Assembly (NCBI GenBank): GCA_028023455.1
Contig: JAQFVV010000316.1
Location: forward strand, 124,001-188,000
Origin: Epiperipatus broadwayi
Taxonomy: Eukaryota; Onychophora; Udeonychophora; Euonychophora; Peripatidae
Length of the DNA stretch: 64,000 nucleotides
Direction: 5' to 3'
Shown: positions 23,671 to 36,357 of the stretch, one piece after another
Position numbering within the stretch: position 1 is the stretch's first letter
Layout: the number at the start of each line of letters is the position of its first letter
Translations under genes and position numbers: made by a program
The notes under the pieces: generated by a model
Database searches by the model: none
What the model saw: only the letters and a program-made list of their open reading frames with translations
What the model was told of the DNA's origin: nothing

Positions 23671-23974
23671 ATATATAGGTAGTTATAAATTTATTAAATG
23701 CACATTGATTATGTAAGTAATATTTAGCAAGGCTGTAACCTCGAGAATATGCGTGTAAAATGCGATAGTAGGGACCTCTACAGGTGTTTAACCTCGAGAA
23801 TATGCGTGTAAAATGCGATAGTAGGGACCTCTACAGGTGTTTAACCATGTAAAATGCGATAGTAGGGACCTCTACAGGTGTTTAACCATGTGGTTAAACA
23901 CCTGTAGAGGTCCCTACTATCGCATTTTACACGCATATTCTCGAGGTTACAGCCTCGGTAAATATATAGGTAGT
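23671..23974. mobile_element. M2 hairpin element with 13-bp TSD
   Basis: The element 23684-23961 is flanked by a perfect 13-bp repeat atatataggtagt at 23671-23683 and 23962-23974. A 53-bp module (starts tcgagaatatgcg, ends gtgtttaacc) is repeated exactly at 23741-23793 and 23794-23846 and partially at 23847-23887. An inverted exact copy of 57 bp follows at 23892-23948 across a 4-base loop. Left of the modules is the M2 head (ttataaatttattaaatg, cacattgattatgtaag). The perfect identity of all copies indicates recent formation. No ribozyme motif seen. Confidence 0.85.
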
Positions 23975-24505
23975 AGTCATGAGTAACATTAATAATATTA
24001 TAGAATATTAGTTAAATATGAATTGTAAAGTTGCCAAATATTTATAAATAATGGTGTATATGGGTGTCAATTAACATCATATTTTTTATGTGTATCAATC
24101 AAAATCATGTTTTTTTAATGCGTGTATATTGTGTGTAATCATTTGTTAAATGATTAATGAATAAAATACATAAATTTATTTATCATATGCCATTTTGATC
24201 TTGCTGGACAGTTCATTCTAACATAAGAGAAATAGGTTCTTAGCCGAGTATATAGAGGATATTTAATTGATTATTTTGAATTACTGCTTACGTATTGCAT
24301 TCTTTCCCTTTGGAGAGTGGTGTCCTTATCCATAATGGACCTGCATAATTCTTTATTCATTCCAAATGAATAAAATAATTTTTTTTGCACATATATAAAT
24401 AGTAACTTTTTCTGAATTAAAACTTTGATTTCAAGATTAGAGGCAAATTCCTAGTATAATGTAAATTAATATTGAGTCTAGATTTAATAAGTAAAAGAAT
24501 AAAAT
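23975..24505. other. AT-rich spacer
   Basis: No gene or repeat recognised. Confidence 0.4.
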
Positions 24506-24628
24506 AAAAATTTAGAGATCAAGCATTGTTAGCCGAGAGGTTAGCACAGCTGCCTTGCAAGCAAGCAGTTGTTGCAGGTTCGTCTCCTGGCCAATGCTAT
24601 GACATATGGAAAAAAAAAAAAATTTAGA
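24506..24628 (+). repeat. tRNA-derived SINE, family S1, with 11-bp TSD
   Basis: The SINE body (about 24517-24617) has the A-box tagccgagaggt, central gccttgcaagcaagcagtt, B-box-like ggttcgtctcc and tail gctatgacatatgg with an A-run. It is flanked by aaaaatttaga at 24506-24516 and 24618-24628. This is the best-preserved S1 copy here. Confidence 0.85.
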
Positions 24629-24629
24629 T

Positions 24630-25200
24630 GAAAAAATAGTAGGATATCAAAATAATTTTAAAATAGAAATGATAAAAATAAATAAAGATTTTCAAATAAA
24701 AACAAAAGCAAGGTTTGATATAAAATGAGAAATAAGAACGGAGTGTAAGACAGAATTGAAGGAGATTCATAAATCGCAAATGCAATCAGAAGAAAAAAAA
24801 AAGATTAGAGAAAGATGTAAAAAATAATAATTGGAAAATGTCAAACTGGCCTGAACAGATATAAGAAAGTAAACAAAACTTATCAGATGAATATGAGGGT
24901 TTTAAAAAAAAGAACATCAAAGGCACTTAGATGAACAGAAAGAAATATATAGATAAAGTAATGGAACAAATAAATATGAATAATCAAATTCAGGAAATAA
25001 AGCAAAAAATAAAATAAACTGGATAAAATCTTTTTGTGGTAGAATATAGACTTCCCACATGTTTGCATTGAAATATTAATATTGTAGGCAGATCAACTAA
25101 ATAAATAAATAAAAAATAAATAAATGAAAAATACATTTTTAGCAAGATTAATGACAAAATCATATTTATTGTAAGTAGATATTTAATTGAGGATGGCAAC
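24630..25200. other. A-rich stretch with Lys/Glu-rich frame fragments
   Basis: The plus strand is strongly purine-rich and translates in broken frames to Lys/Glu/Asn-rich runs such as FKIEMIKINKDFQIKTKARF. This could be a decayed coiled-coil ORF or simply A-rich DNA. No family is recognised. Confidence 0.25.
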
Positions 25201-25289
25201 AGATTTAAATCCCAAATGAGTGATAATTTTAAGGCAGCTTATTGGTTCTCACTTCATGTTTAAACTCTTTTAAAGGTCATTATCTCCAC

Positions 25290-25470
25290 TTCTATAGTGT
25301 AACGGTATGAAAAGTAGAGCTGCTTTAACCTAACCTAGAGATGCAGGTAGAGGATTCGAACCTCACCTACTTCTCCAGATTGCTACTAAGCAACTTAGTC
25401 CCCAAACCTTACTAGAATTTATTCTTAATGTATGCCTGGTGGTCAAGGAGAGTCAAGACTCTAAGGAGGA
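25290..25470 (+). repeat. tRNA-derived SINE-like sequence, family S3
   Basis: Contains an A-box-like tatagtgtaacggtatg (about 25297-25313) and a B-box-like aggattcgaacctc (about 25350-25363) at roughly tRNA spacing, followed by a non-tRNA body (ctaagcaacttagtcccc, gcctggtggtcaaggag). I saw only one copy, so the SINE call rests on the boxes alone. Confidence 0.5.
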
Positions 25471-26690
25471 ATTTGAACATGTATATAATGATGGGGTTTA
25501 CTGAAGAAAACAATGCTACAGAGTTTTAATAATAGTGAATGAAAGACAAAAAAAAACTATTATTTTACATTTGCAGAGTACATCAAATTGATTAGTTGTG
25601 CTGCAAGGCTATGTCTCTGATATGAAAGAAAGACCCTTTAAAAATAAGAATAAATTCACATTATAAGTTGGGAACATTTCTAGCCAGTGGACAGGTTACA
25701 TGATTGAAAAAAAGAGCCAGACATGATTAACACTATGGTGAGAGTACATGATGCGGATATCCAGCCAAACTAACTAATATATTCTTAGGAAAGCATTGAA
25801 AACACTGAACTCTGCTACTAACAAAAAATTCAGTAGTGACTCCCCCTATAGATATTTTCAGTCTTGATTTAGACACTTCAATAATATTTTGCAGAGAAAG
25901 TTTTTGAAATAAATATAAAATATTGCAGCCTAAGATGATAGAATATTGTGGGAAATGATGAGTCCCGAGACACAAATGGCTACAAAGAGGCTAACACGAG
26001 ACTGGATAGCTCTCCGTCTCTAAACTGAGTTAGAAAAAAATGGAATTTGTTCACTAACAGCATGATCCATATTCAAGAATGGAGTTTTGTTGCTTATGTC
26101 CAGTTATATATATTTATAAATATTTGAAAGAGATGAGATCCAATTTTACTAATCTTCATTGCGATCCTGAAGCAAGTATGTTAGCCTATGTAGACTTGGT
26201 GAAGAAAGTGCCGAAATGTACAGAGACATCCCCACAGATCACCCAGTATGCAATATAATATAAATACAGTCCAATGACTTTTAAATTTAAAAGAAAAACC
26301 TTAGTTGGTAAACATATACAAAACATTATGAAAATCTAACCAAGCAAAAAAAAAATCCCTTATAAAATAATTGTTATTTTTTTTCCCAATACAATTAAAT
26401 CACTTATGCAAAGGAGCAGACATGTTAAAAATTAGTTAATGTTCAGTCAGTCCATCACAGAGTTAATACAAATATTTTTCTAAAATATCGATAAATATGG
26501 GCGATTGTACTCTCTCTTTTACAGCTAGATGAAAAACGAAAGTTTTGTTATTTTACATTCTTTAAAAAAATACACATATATATTTGTAACCTTTTGAGTT
26601 GAATTACGAAGAAATATAGGTAAGGGATTTCCTTTTTTTTCTTTTCTAATTTTCTTTTCTAACAAAAAAAACTAAATCAAATCTTTAATC
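25471..26690. other. Spacer, nothing assigned
   Basis: Moderately complex sequence without a recognised domain. The minus-strand frame at 25733-25975 has no motif. Confidence 0.35.
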
Positions 26691-26939
26691 ATTAAATCTC
26701 AAGTCCTATACCATTAAACTAGAACAATAGTTAATACTGCATTATTAATAAATAGAGGGAGGGGGAGAATTTGCGCTTTCTGCATTTTTGTTTTTCTCTC
26801 TTTTTTTTTGTCTTTAAAAAAATAAAACATGTACATAAAATGAAATGCTTAATTATAGGTGTATAATGGTGACCAAGTTTAAGGCATTTTTCACCTAAAT
26901 TAAGAAGATTCATTGCCATTATACGTATTGTACCAGTCA

Positions 26940-27075
26940 AAACATGCTTATCCATCTAACACGAGCTGGAACTCACAAAATATACTTCAAACCCAGTCAA
27001 GCCTGAGATTTAGGTCAGGGACCAACCTGGATTCGAACCCACTCTCTAAGCACCAGATCTAACACCTAATGGATA
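26940..27075 (-). repeat. Possible tRNA-derived SINE head
   Basis: On the minus strand: tatccattaggtgttagatc, then ggtgcttagagagtgggttcgaatcc, which resembles a tRNA D-arm and T-arm (B-box ggttcgaatcc). No second copy was found in the window. Confidence 0.4.
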
Positions 27076-28790
27076 ATATAACAATGATAGCACACAAGAT
27101 TTAATTCTTAATCCGGCCCGCTAGCAAATCAGAGAAAACAAAGACTCATGGACTTAAACATATATATAAACAACTTAAATACTAAAGACATTCCAAAGAT
27201 AAAATCTAATATAATTAGTTAAATAGGGGTTTTACTAATGAAAAGTTATGGGCAATTAGTGAATTGGATTGATTTAATAATGAGACAGAAACTGATATAT
27301 GATGAATTAAAATATATTTATTGACAATTGTTGTTGGCAAATGCACGCAGACATTTTATTTATAAAGTAACATTACTCTAGGCCATTTAAACAATAATTG
27401 ATACGTTGGCTATTATTTAATTGCGCCAATATTATTTAATGGAAACAAATACCCTACTATATAACTAATCACTACATTAACTTTTATTAGTTATGCCCTT
27501 TCATCATCAGTTCGAGTGGCTATTGTTCGTGAAATCAAACCAAGTCTGGAGTGAAACTTAATAATACATCAGACTATAATAATTTTATATATCAACTATG
27601 GGCTTATAAAGCATCCCAGATAGCTTAAGATCGAACGGGTTTTCAAGAATGCTTCGGATCAATGCCGAAGACTGCATATTAGGGAGGAAAGAGTTGGCTA
27701 TAATGATTTTACTAATATGCTAGGCACAAGTAAAATATAATAATAAAGTTGCTCTGCGGATGGAAAAATAGTTTTAGGGTTTTTGTGACAAACAACTGTT
27801 TATCCAATAACTGGTCGTCATGCTGCTAATGGGGAACCTTTATTCGGTTCAGAAGAGACGGGGAACTTATGTGCTAATCTGGCCCATAGCTCAGACTTCG
27901 CTACTGCACTACCCATAAAAGAGGAAGATGGGCTGGACTTACTGTGGCTCCATCTCATATATATAAAATAGCACAATGAGAAAATATTAATGTTTCACAT
28001 CCACCAAGCCGAAGGATATTATAAATTAAATATCATATATTAAATGAACACCAGTTCATCAGCTTGATCAAAAGAGCCAACTCTTCTGTAGCATGAGAAA
28101 TACGATATGCTACTGACGGGAATATATATATAGACAAACTTTACTTTGCCCATTCAATCTCTTTAGTTATCAATAACTAACAAACTTTTAAAAGGGGAAA
28201 AAGTATATTTAATATGGGACTTACGAATACTTTACTAAAAAATATACTTATGATTACACTCCAGGCTGGTTTAATCTTTAGTAACATAATAATTAAAGGT
28301 TGAAAAGCCACATTTTATATTTATATTAATTAATTTACTAAATGACAAAATATGAATTTGGGTTTCGAAACAGCGCACGGAATGATGCTATATAAATAAT
28401 AATATGGAGATTTTAAATTTATATCTTTAAAAACATATTCTATAATTAAATGCACGCCGTTTCGAAACATAGGCATAATTAATAATTAAAAATAAGCAAA
28501 AGAAAAGCAAAATATAACTGCAGTGATTAAATTATATAGCAAAACATTAATTAACACAGAAATTTAGCAAAAGTATTTCATTTATAGAAAGAGCTTACAA
28601 TATTGAATTAATAAAGAAATTTACAAAAGTATTTCATTTTATAGAATTTAAATATTATTTGGAAAACAATTTAGACAGAAGTTACAATAATATGGTTAGC
28701 TAACCTGTTTTTGAAGAAATAATGATTGTTTTTGAAATTCACACAGAGCTCTGCTATTTTAAATAATATTATAACAGTTCTATAGCTGGA
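27076..28790. other. Unassigned sequence
   Basis: Less simple than the surrounding spacer, with a short inverted pair (gtttcgaaac near 28365 and 28460). No frame of useful length and no recognised domain. Confidence 0.35.
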
Positions 28791-28795
28791 CGGGA

Positions 28796-28935
28796 TAGAT
28801 TCGAGCTGGAACGAAGGTGAGTTCTTGGCAGCTTATGGCATGTTCTTATTCAGTTGCGAGATGATTTAAAATGGTGTTGGAACGACGGCAAGTCCCTTTT
28901 AGCGGCTTATGACATCTTTTATTTGGTGTAAGCTT
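28796..28935. repeat. Degenerate ~73-bp tandem duplication
   Basis: gctggaacgaaggtgagttc...gcagcttatggcatgttctt and ttggaacgacggcaagtccc...gcggcttatgacatctttt are two diverged copies side by side. The frame at 28934-29173 directly downstream has no recognisable motif. Confidence 0.5.
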
Positions 28936-29179
28936 GTTGGATATTGCTTCGGCATTTGATGGATTGAACTCGGCGTTCCATCATGGGAATGGCAGCAAAA
29001 TTTTGCTGACTTTAGCCGGACATGGTAAAATTAAACGATTTATAACTTGTGATATTAACAGCTCTTCAACTGCAAGATGGAGTCTATCTTCTCGCTTAAA
29101 ATACGGCCTATTTATACCTTTCCACCAAATCTTAACACCTTTTTGGAATTTCATTAGCCTCGGGACCAATTGACTTTTA

Positions 29180-31789
29180 ATTAAACAAAATAATATAATC
29201 CAATTTCTACAACAGATAACGTCTCCGAGGTGTTAATTTAATTTACTTAAAATTATTAAAATATATAAATTATATAATTTAATTCAGATTTCACTAATTA
29301 AATTCCTTTTTAGGTGTTAAAGAAATGTTAAAGCTTAGCAGAAGGAACGGTATTCTGATTTAATCATAAAGTCTTTTGTTGAAACAAAAATCAATCAGTA
29401 AACAGATTTTACATTTACCCGGGGTGCGGTCCTAATTGATTTCTTGTTTACACAAAATTCTCATTTTTAATTACAAACGGATGATTTTTATTTTACTGAA
29501 ATAAATAACTTTTAACATATTTGTTTTTACAAAATAACAAATTGGACAGGTTAAAAAAATACTTTAGTTTCTGTTATATATATAAAACATTAAATCAGAA
29601 AACCATTAAATATATTTTAAAGAAAATGTTTCACATTATATCTTTTTATTTAAACTTAAATATATGTATAAATCATTTTGTCATTATTCCAAGGTTTAAA
29701 TTATCCATCCACATACGAATATCATAGTGAATATAATTAAGAATTGACTGAAAATTAATAAAACATTTTATAATAATTTGTGAGCATTTCTACGCTATAA
29801 TTTTATCAAACCTGTCTAATTATAGCGTGTTTCGTATGTAAATGGATGATGCAATTTAAGCGGCCATGATAGCAAAGTTTTTCCCGCTCGACTTATATAT
29901 TACATTTAAGATAGGTTCGAAACTAGTTCAGATGAGTAGGTCATAAAGATTGATAGTGAAACGGAAAGAGATTGGAAGGTTTCCGTTTCAGTATTAAGCC
30001 CAATACAATTACAATATTTTTAAAAAAAAAAAAATTTATAAACTATCATTTAAACAAATAAAAAAAAACATATATTTAGATTTACTTTGAGAAAAGATAA
30101 ACACATTTCAAATAAGGGAATAGTTACCGGTAACTAGCGTGCGTGTGTCAAGATGGGTTCCGTTGATGTTGCATGGCAATTCCTTTTTTTTTTGATTCTT
30201 ATTTCCATAGAAAGAATTAATTACTACAGGGTAGGCATTTGTCAGGCATTTTTCTTGGTTCTTCGGCTGGCTCACATCTTTACGACTCCAGTCCCAGAGA
30301 CGGGAGAGTGAAGGCAAAGAAAACTACCCCCGCATTTCTGTAGAGTAACAAAGTTCTGAATTTGAATACATGTAGAGCAAAAATTTACAGCAACAATAAA
30401 AGGGCAGCAAGCAGGAATTCAAAATGAATCTTTTTTTTTAAAAATAATTTTCAAACGATTCTAGAAATTCTTAATACAAGAGTCCTTTGCAAGAGCTTCA
30501 GCAGATTTCCAGATTGAAGAACAAAAGAAAAATTCTTTATTTATACTCCTTTTCCCCAATTATATTTTTAATTAAACTACTTATCAGTAGCCTATTGTTT
30601 CAATTTTTTCTCTATTACCTATTTTTATTTTAATTAAAATGTTTCATAAATTAATTGCTTTCTTTAATGGATTCTGTTTAATTATGAAAATTTATCTTAT
30701 CTCTTTCTGCCATCATATTTTACAAATAATTTTTTTTTTTTTTTTAAATTCTATTTTTTTATATTTTATTTCATTAACTTCCCCCCCCCCCCCTTTTAAA
30801 ATATTTTCCCTTAAAATAATATATAAATGTTGATGCAGGTCATTCTTTAAGTTTGAGAAAAAACATACATTCACTGTGGTTGGACTTAGGTCTTAGCTAG
30901 TCCACAGCTAATGGTGAAGCCATCATATATATATTTGTATATATATATATGCACAGCTTCAATAGACAGCTCCACACGGCTTCAATCTTTAGGTGGGCAA
31001 GTTAAATTTAACCTGCCATAATTTTATTTTTCCATTTCTTCAAATTTTATAAAGCGCAGTTCAATTTAACAAACAATTTTTATCAAAATTACCTCTGCAA
31101 ATATTCTCTCCTACCAAAGATTAACTATGAATCAATTATATTCCATACAGTCAAATGTTTTAGCCAAACTTCTCATCTGATATTTTAAACAACAAAATGT
31201 TCTTCAATCTTTATTCTCACAAGCCATCTGCTAAATTAAAACTAGAAAACAATTATTATCAAACTCTTTTCTTTTTAAACATTACTATGTAATTTTAAAT
31301 TCATTTCACCCCCACCTTCTCTATAATTAAATCTATTCAATTAAAAGTTTTGTTATCTATAAAAAATTAATTAACATTCATATTTTATTTTATAAATAGA
31401 TATTTTTCAATTTATAGATTAATGTTGGAATTTATATGATTCTGTTAACACAAATTACTTTCTCTTATCTAATTATACCAACAAAACTTTAACAATAACA
31501 ATATTCAATAATTCAATTAAAATACAATATTTTATGTTTGCAATTATAATCAACATGTACACACATTTATTAAATTAACATAACTGAAATATTTAAGGAT
31601 TTTATATAAAATATTCCTTAATCTTTATGTACCAATATTTTATATTTTTTTAAAGAAAAAAAAAAAACAAAATAAAAAACTGGAATTACTATGCAAAATG
31701 TCTCTAGACTGAGATCTTCATTCTAGCATTATAATACCCATCCAAAAGAAAAAAAAACAATAAAATATATTTTTTTTTGTCTTTCCAAC
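29180..31789. other. AT-rich spacer, nothing assigned
   Basis: Homopolymer runs, including poly-T and poly-C near 30730-30793. No domain recognised in the short frames at 29521, 30108 (minus) and 30639. Confidence 0.4.
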
Positions 31790-31908
31790 ATGTATTGGAA
31801 TTAAACAAGGCAAAACTCTCCATACAGTAGTGCCACCCTGTGCCAAACAGAATAATCAATAGATGCCAGTAGGCTTGTGCATAAAATCCCTATCTAGTGC
31901 CTACTCAT

Positions 31909-31963
31909 CCAATATCCCCAGACTAGTTTCTGGTTTGTGGCCTTTGTCAATGAGGAGCCTTGG
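31909..31963 (-). ncRNA. Hammerhead motif remnant (F1 copy D, minus arm)
   Basis: On the minus strand: stem I TCCTCA with TGGGGA and CCAA with TTGG, box TTGACAA (C3 and G8 both mutated), GAAAC, ACTAGT and C17 at 31921. The architecture is preserved but catalysis is not expected. Confidence 0.65.
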
Positions 31964-32563
31964 ATCTGAGAGCACTGCACCTAGATCTTAGGATCTAATG
32001 CCACCCTCCAGCAGCCACCTTTCAATTCTACTTGACTACAAAACTATGAGAATGAAATTGGAAAACACAATAATATTTTCAATCTAAGCTCAATAGCCTA
32101 TATAGTCATATAGATCTGAACTCAGTTCAGCACCCATACATTTTGGTGTCTTTGACAATAGCCACCATTATCCTATTGGGCAGGATTGATGTTAAACCAC
32201 TAAACATCACATGATCACTATCTCTTATACTACTAGCACATAATTGTTATTAAACAAGGCAAAACCCTCCATACAGTTTAATAACAATTATGTGCTAGTA
32301 TAAGAGATAGTGATCATGTGATGTTTAGTGATTTAATACCAATCCTGCCTAATAGGACAGTGGTGGCTATGGTTGTTAAAGAGCCAAAGACACCAAAATG
32401 TATGGGTACTGAACTGAGTTCAGACCCATATGACTATATAGGCTATTGAGCTTAGATTGAAAATATTATTTTCATTCTCATAGTTTTGTAGTTAAGTAGA
32501 GTTAAAAGGTGGGTTCTGGAGGGTTGCATTAGATCCTAAGATCTATGTGCAGTGTTCTCAGAT

Positions 32564-32618
32564 CCAAGGCTCCTCACTGACGAAGGCCTCAAGTCAGAAA
32601 CTACTCTGGGGATATTGG
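32564..32618 (+). ncRNA. Hammerhead motif (F1 copy D, plus arm)
   Basis: The core box is CTGACGA (a valid CTGANGA), with stem II GGC/GTC, GAAAC, and stem I as in copy C. The cleavage triplet reads CTC instead of GTC, which loses one stem III pair. The nominal cut would be at 32606/32607. Activity is likely reduced. Confidence 0.65.
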
Positions 32619-33039
32619 ATGAGTAGGCATTAGATAAGGATTTTATGCACAAGCCTTCTGGCATCTATTGATTACTCTGGTTGGCACAGGGTGGCACTAC
32701 TGTATGGAGAGTTTTGCCTTGTTTAATAACAATTATGTGCTACTATAAGAGATAGTGATCATGTGATGTATTGGAATTGTAATATTAGCACCATGCCAAG
32801 TTGATCTATATGGAATTATAAACCCCAATGCTAGCCTATCATTCAGGTCATTATAATTATCACCTATCTTTCAACAGAAATCCATTTATTAATACTCAAC
32901 ATGACCCTTACCATCTGACCTCATTTATAGGGCTATGAGTTTAATAACCTACTTTATTTAATGTATTAAGACTCAGTATCAAATGGTTTCAATATCCCAT
33001 CATTGTAGGTACATTTTATCCCTTGATCAGTGTTAACTC

Positions 33040-35320
33040 TGAAAGCATTTGTGCCTTGCATGACCAGTGATGGCAAAGGGGACTTCACACCTAAAAAAAT
33101 TAAAAAAACTTCTTATAGCTCTGATTGCTCACATTGGAGGTTTTGACTAGCACTTGATCACCCACTTTGAAATTATGAATTGAGCTTTTTGCCTTTTTCT
33201 TTTTTATCCCAATTTCTTCCAATTTCTGGTGAGCTCTAGTGATAGTCTCCTCCAGAATTATTGGAAGACTAGCTGGTAAAAAACTTTAGAGAATGTTTAT
33301 CTGGGTGCAATCAACCAGGTGCAACACCAGTGAATTCATTTACTGACACATTTGTATAATTGACTACCTGTTGCATCTGTTTGACCCAATCTTGATGATT
33401 GGAGTTTTAAGTAGTTTTGCTAAATAGTCACCCGAGTTCCCACATTATGCATTCACATGAGTTGGATTGAGGGTATCTTATAGAAGTATATGTTTTGTAT
33501 TTAATTTGGCTACCCATTTATTCCATTCCATATACACAAAGGGGATACATGGTCTGAAATCAGCACTTTTGCCTTTCATACAATAGAAAAATGTTATAAT
33601 TCAAGAACCTTGATGGTGTAATGAGTGATAGCTTGCAATATCAGATACATGGCAACATATTTCAAAAATAAATCATAAAACACCATCAGGTACTTCATTT
33701 TTCTAAAAAGAAGCAATGGACCATACAAGTCTAAAGCCATGACCTCCTTAGGTCTTTGAGGAATAACTGGCTATATGGAAACAATGTAAATTTTACTGGA
33801 TGGTTTGGCCAGTTGGCAGATGTCAGTTTTTTAAAAACTGAGAAAATGTTACTATGTATATATAGCTAATAAAACCAGGTTTTTAGTAAGTGTTCCATGA
33901 TTGTGGGCTCCATAATGCCCACACAAGCAATGAATAAGCTTCACAAGTGAATTTCTTATAGCTGAAGAATTACTACTCTCAACTTATTCCTTCCAATTTT
34001 ATACATTAACATTTCACCTTCCATTCTATATATATAAATGTTTTGCTCTATAAACTGTACCTCCCTGAAAATCCATCAGTTTTTCCAAATAGTAAATCAT
34101 TTGCATTAATCTATCATCTTGCCTGTCTTACAAGAAGTTATTCTAAGTCATCTTCAACGGTCTCAACAATAGTGAGTTAAGTTGATAATAAATGCATTTC
34201 CAATGCTAAAATGTTGCTGAGCCAGCTGGTTTACAACTAAGTACATCTGCTACCACATTTTCAGATCCTTTAAATAGCTTATGATATAATTAAACTCCAG
34301 CAAAAACAGACTCCAATGGACCAAACAACTATTATTCAGATAACTATGGTTAAAAAATTCAAGGCTTTTATTACAATAACCTCAGATCCAAACAAATACT
34401 GTCTGAATTTCGGAGAGTCCAAATTATTGCCAAGGCCTCTCTTTCAGCAAGGTTGTAATTAATCTCTGGGCCCTTTAACCTTTGACTTATAAAGAACTTC
34501 TACCTGATTATCATCCTGGATTTGGCATGGATTTGGCAAAGAGTAACAGCCCAAACTCAGTGCTGTCTGCATAATAAAAGATTTGCTGAAATCAGGAAAG
34601 ATAAGTATTGTTTGCACCAAAAAACCTGTTTTAATTTTTTCAAATGCATCACTTGCTCTGCAGTCTATTACCAGACAACATCTTTTCTTAATGGGTGAAG
34701 TAATGGCTCCACATCTTGAGCAAAGTTCTGGTAGAATCTGTTGTAGAAATTACATAATCCAAGAAGGATTGCATGTTTCTTAGTCTTTGGTATAGGAAAT
34801 TCCAGATGTGGTCTGATACCCTGTCACTAATTATGTGACTTAAAAAAATAACCCTTCATTCACAGTAAGAGTAGTTTATTTATATATTTTTTCATTACAT
34901 GAAAATGTTGCAAATGCTCTTCAAGATCTTCCAATGCCATTAACACATCAATATACATTGATGCAAGGCACTTGATTAGTTCAGCCTCACTATTAATTAA
35001 CCCCAAAGGCATCTGATTGAACTGATACAAACAGCCTTCATATCTAAATGCAGTATACTGATGATGCTCTTTGTGCAGGTGCAAAAAATTCTTCCCCCCC
35101 CCTGAATCTTCTCAGCAACTCCTGAATAGGGGGAAGACTGTTTGGTCAGGTATGGTTATTGTGTTGACTTGTCTTGCATCCAACCACATCTGTATTGATT
35201 CATTTTTTACTACTCTAATGGGTTTGCTGTAAGGAGCTGGACATGTAGATATATCCCACTCCTCCATCAGTTTGAGCTGTCAGTTTTGACTCTTGGCCTG
35301 GGGCAGTTGTTCTAGGTTAA
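33040..35320 (-). pseudogene. Decayed gypsy pol fragment, minus strand
   Basis: Pieces are collinear with the gypsy element at 14-22 kb but belong to a different, older copy. They include an RT segment YTAFRYEGCLYQFNQMPLGLINS (about 35055-34985) and YIDVLMA at the YxDD position (35 kb). A connection-like segment lies near 34800-34680, RNase H-like sequence near 34450-34250, and integrase C-terminal-like sequence (VLVKTSNVSN) near 33150. Stops and frameshifts are dense. The Asp pair of YxDD is degraded. No LTRs are recognised at either end. Confidence 0.75.
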
Positions 35321-35570
35321 GTGCTTTCTGATTAAGTTGATTTAAATAGATTACTTTGCACACTCAAGATTTCCATTTAAACATTCATTAAAATATTGTA
35401 TTATAATATATACATATATTGAATTGTCTTTATGGATTATTGTTATAATAATTAAAAGAAATGATAATAATTAAAAGAAATGAGAATATCTATTAAATAA
35501 AGAAACTTTAACCTTTGTTGTTACCAAGAAATTCTCAATTGCTACTAATTGACAATTCCTGAGGCTAAGC
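35321..35570. other. AT-rich spacer
   Basis: Short tandem of gataataattaaaagaaat near 35450-35482. Nothing else recognised. Confidence 0.4.
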
Positions 35571-35882
35571 AAGTTTTACTTATAAACTTCTAATAGCTCT
35601 TTTGTTGGGGAACTTATATATAATATAGCAAGCATACTAATAGATCTAACAAGCTTTCATTGATAAGTGTTGCAAGAAAAAGCATTTAAAAATCTCTATC
35701 TAGAATAGGGTATAAACTTATAATAGCTCTTTTGTTGGGGAACTTATATATAATATAGAAAGCATACTAATAGCTATAACAAGCTTTCATTAATATAGAA
35801 AGCATACTAATAGCTATAACAAGCTTTCATTGATAAGTGCTGCAAGAAAAAGCACTTAAAAATCTCTATCTAGAATTATCCC

Positions 35883-35933
35883 TATTCTCAGACTGGTTTT
35901 GAGCTTTTGGCTCACCTCAATGAGGCATTAGGA
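35883..35933 (-). ncRNA. Hammerhead motif remnant (F2, left arm)
   Basis: On the minus strand the box is TTGAGGT, stem II is GAGC/GCTC with CAAAA loop, then AAAAC in place of GAAAC, then CAGTC. Stem I pairs CCTCA with TGAGA. C3 and G12 are mutated, so it is inactive by expectation. Confidence 0.6.
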
Positions 35934-36357
35934 CATTCAGGAACTAGATTAAAATACCGACTCAAATCCACCATTTATCTAATATGTAATTATTAAGTAG
36001 AAAATCTAAAATTTTCAGACCCATAAATGTCTTTAAATCCAGCTATCTAACTTAAATAGCTATATGGGTCTGAAAACACTTTAGCCTCACCATATATTAT
36101 TAGCCTCAGCAATATAATATCATCAAAGCTTTTTGGATTATTATAATTTTGTCCATGGGTTTTGGTGATATTGTATTGCTGAGGCTATTAATATACGGTG
36201 AGGCTAAAATGTTTTCAGACTCAGATAGCTACTTAAGTTAGATAGCTGGATTTAAAGACATTTGCATTTTTGGAAAATTTCAGATTTTCTACTTAATAGT
36301 TATGTATTAGATAAGTGCAGGCATTGAGGTGGTATTTTGGATCTAGTGTCTGAATAT

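Larger units (their letters stand above)
31790..32778. mobile_element. F1 palindromic element, copy D, near full length, with 13-bp TSD
   Basis: A 963-bp insert (31803-32765) is flanked by a perfect 13-bp repeat atgtattggaatt at 31790-31802 and 32766-32778. The two arms, about 450-480 bp each, are reverse complements and meet near 32277. In the plus arm the unit start (tttaataacaattatg) occurs at 32277 and again at 32722, giving a 445-nt unit followed by about 40 nt of a next unit. The minus arm likewise carries 22 nt of a preceding unit end (ctgtatggagggttttgcc) before its own full unit. Each arm is therefore slightly more than one tandem unit. No coding capacity. Confidence 0.93.

Noticed and set aside
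23741-23948. CRISPR-like array from the repeated 53-bp module
   Set aside because: No unique spacers, repeats abut directly, one copy is inverted, and the context is animal DNA.
26165-26235. ggtgaagaaagtgccgaaatgt resembling a hammerhead core
   Set aside because: The first box and the GAAAC box are both altered and no stem I or cleavage triplet can be drawn.
28934-29173. 79-codon frame on plus and 62-codon frame on minus
   Set aside because: Overlapping frames on both strands, no recognisable domain, adjacent to a degenerate tandem repeat.
34583-34783. Plus-strand frame of 66 codons
   Set aside because: Antisense to the decayed gypsy pol fragment.
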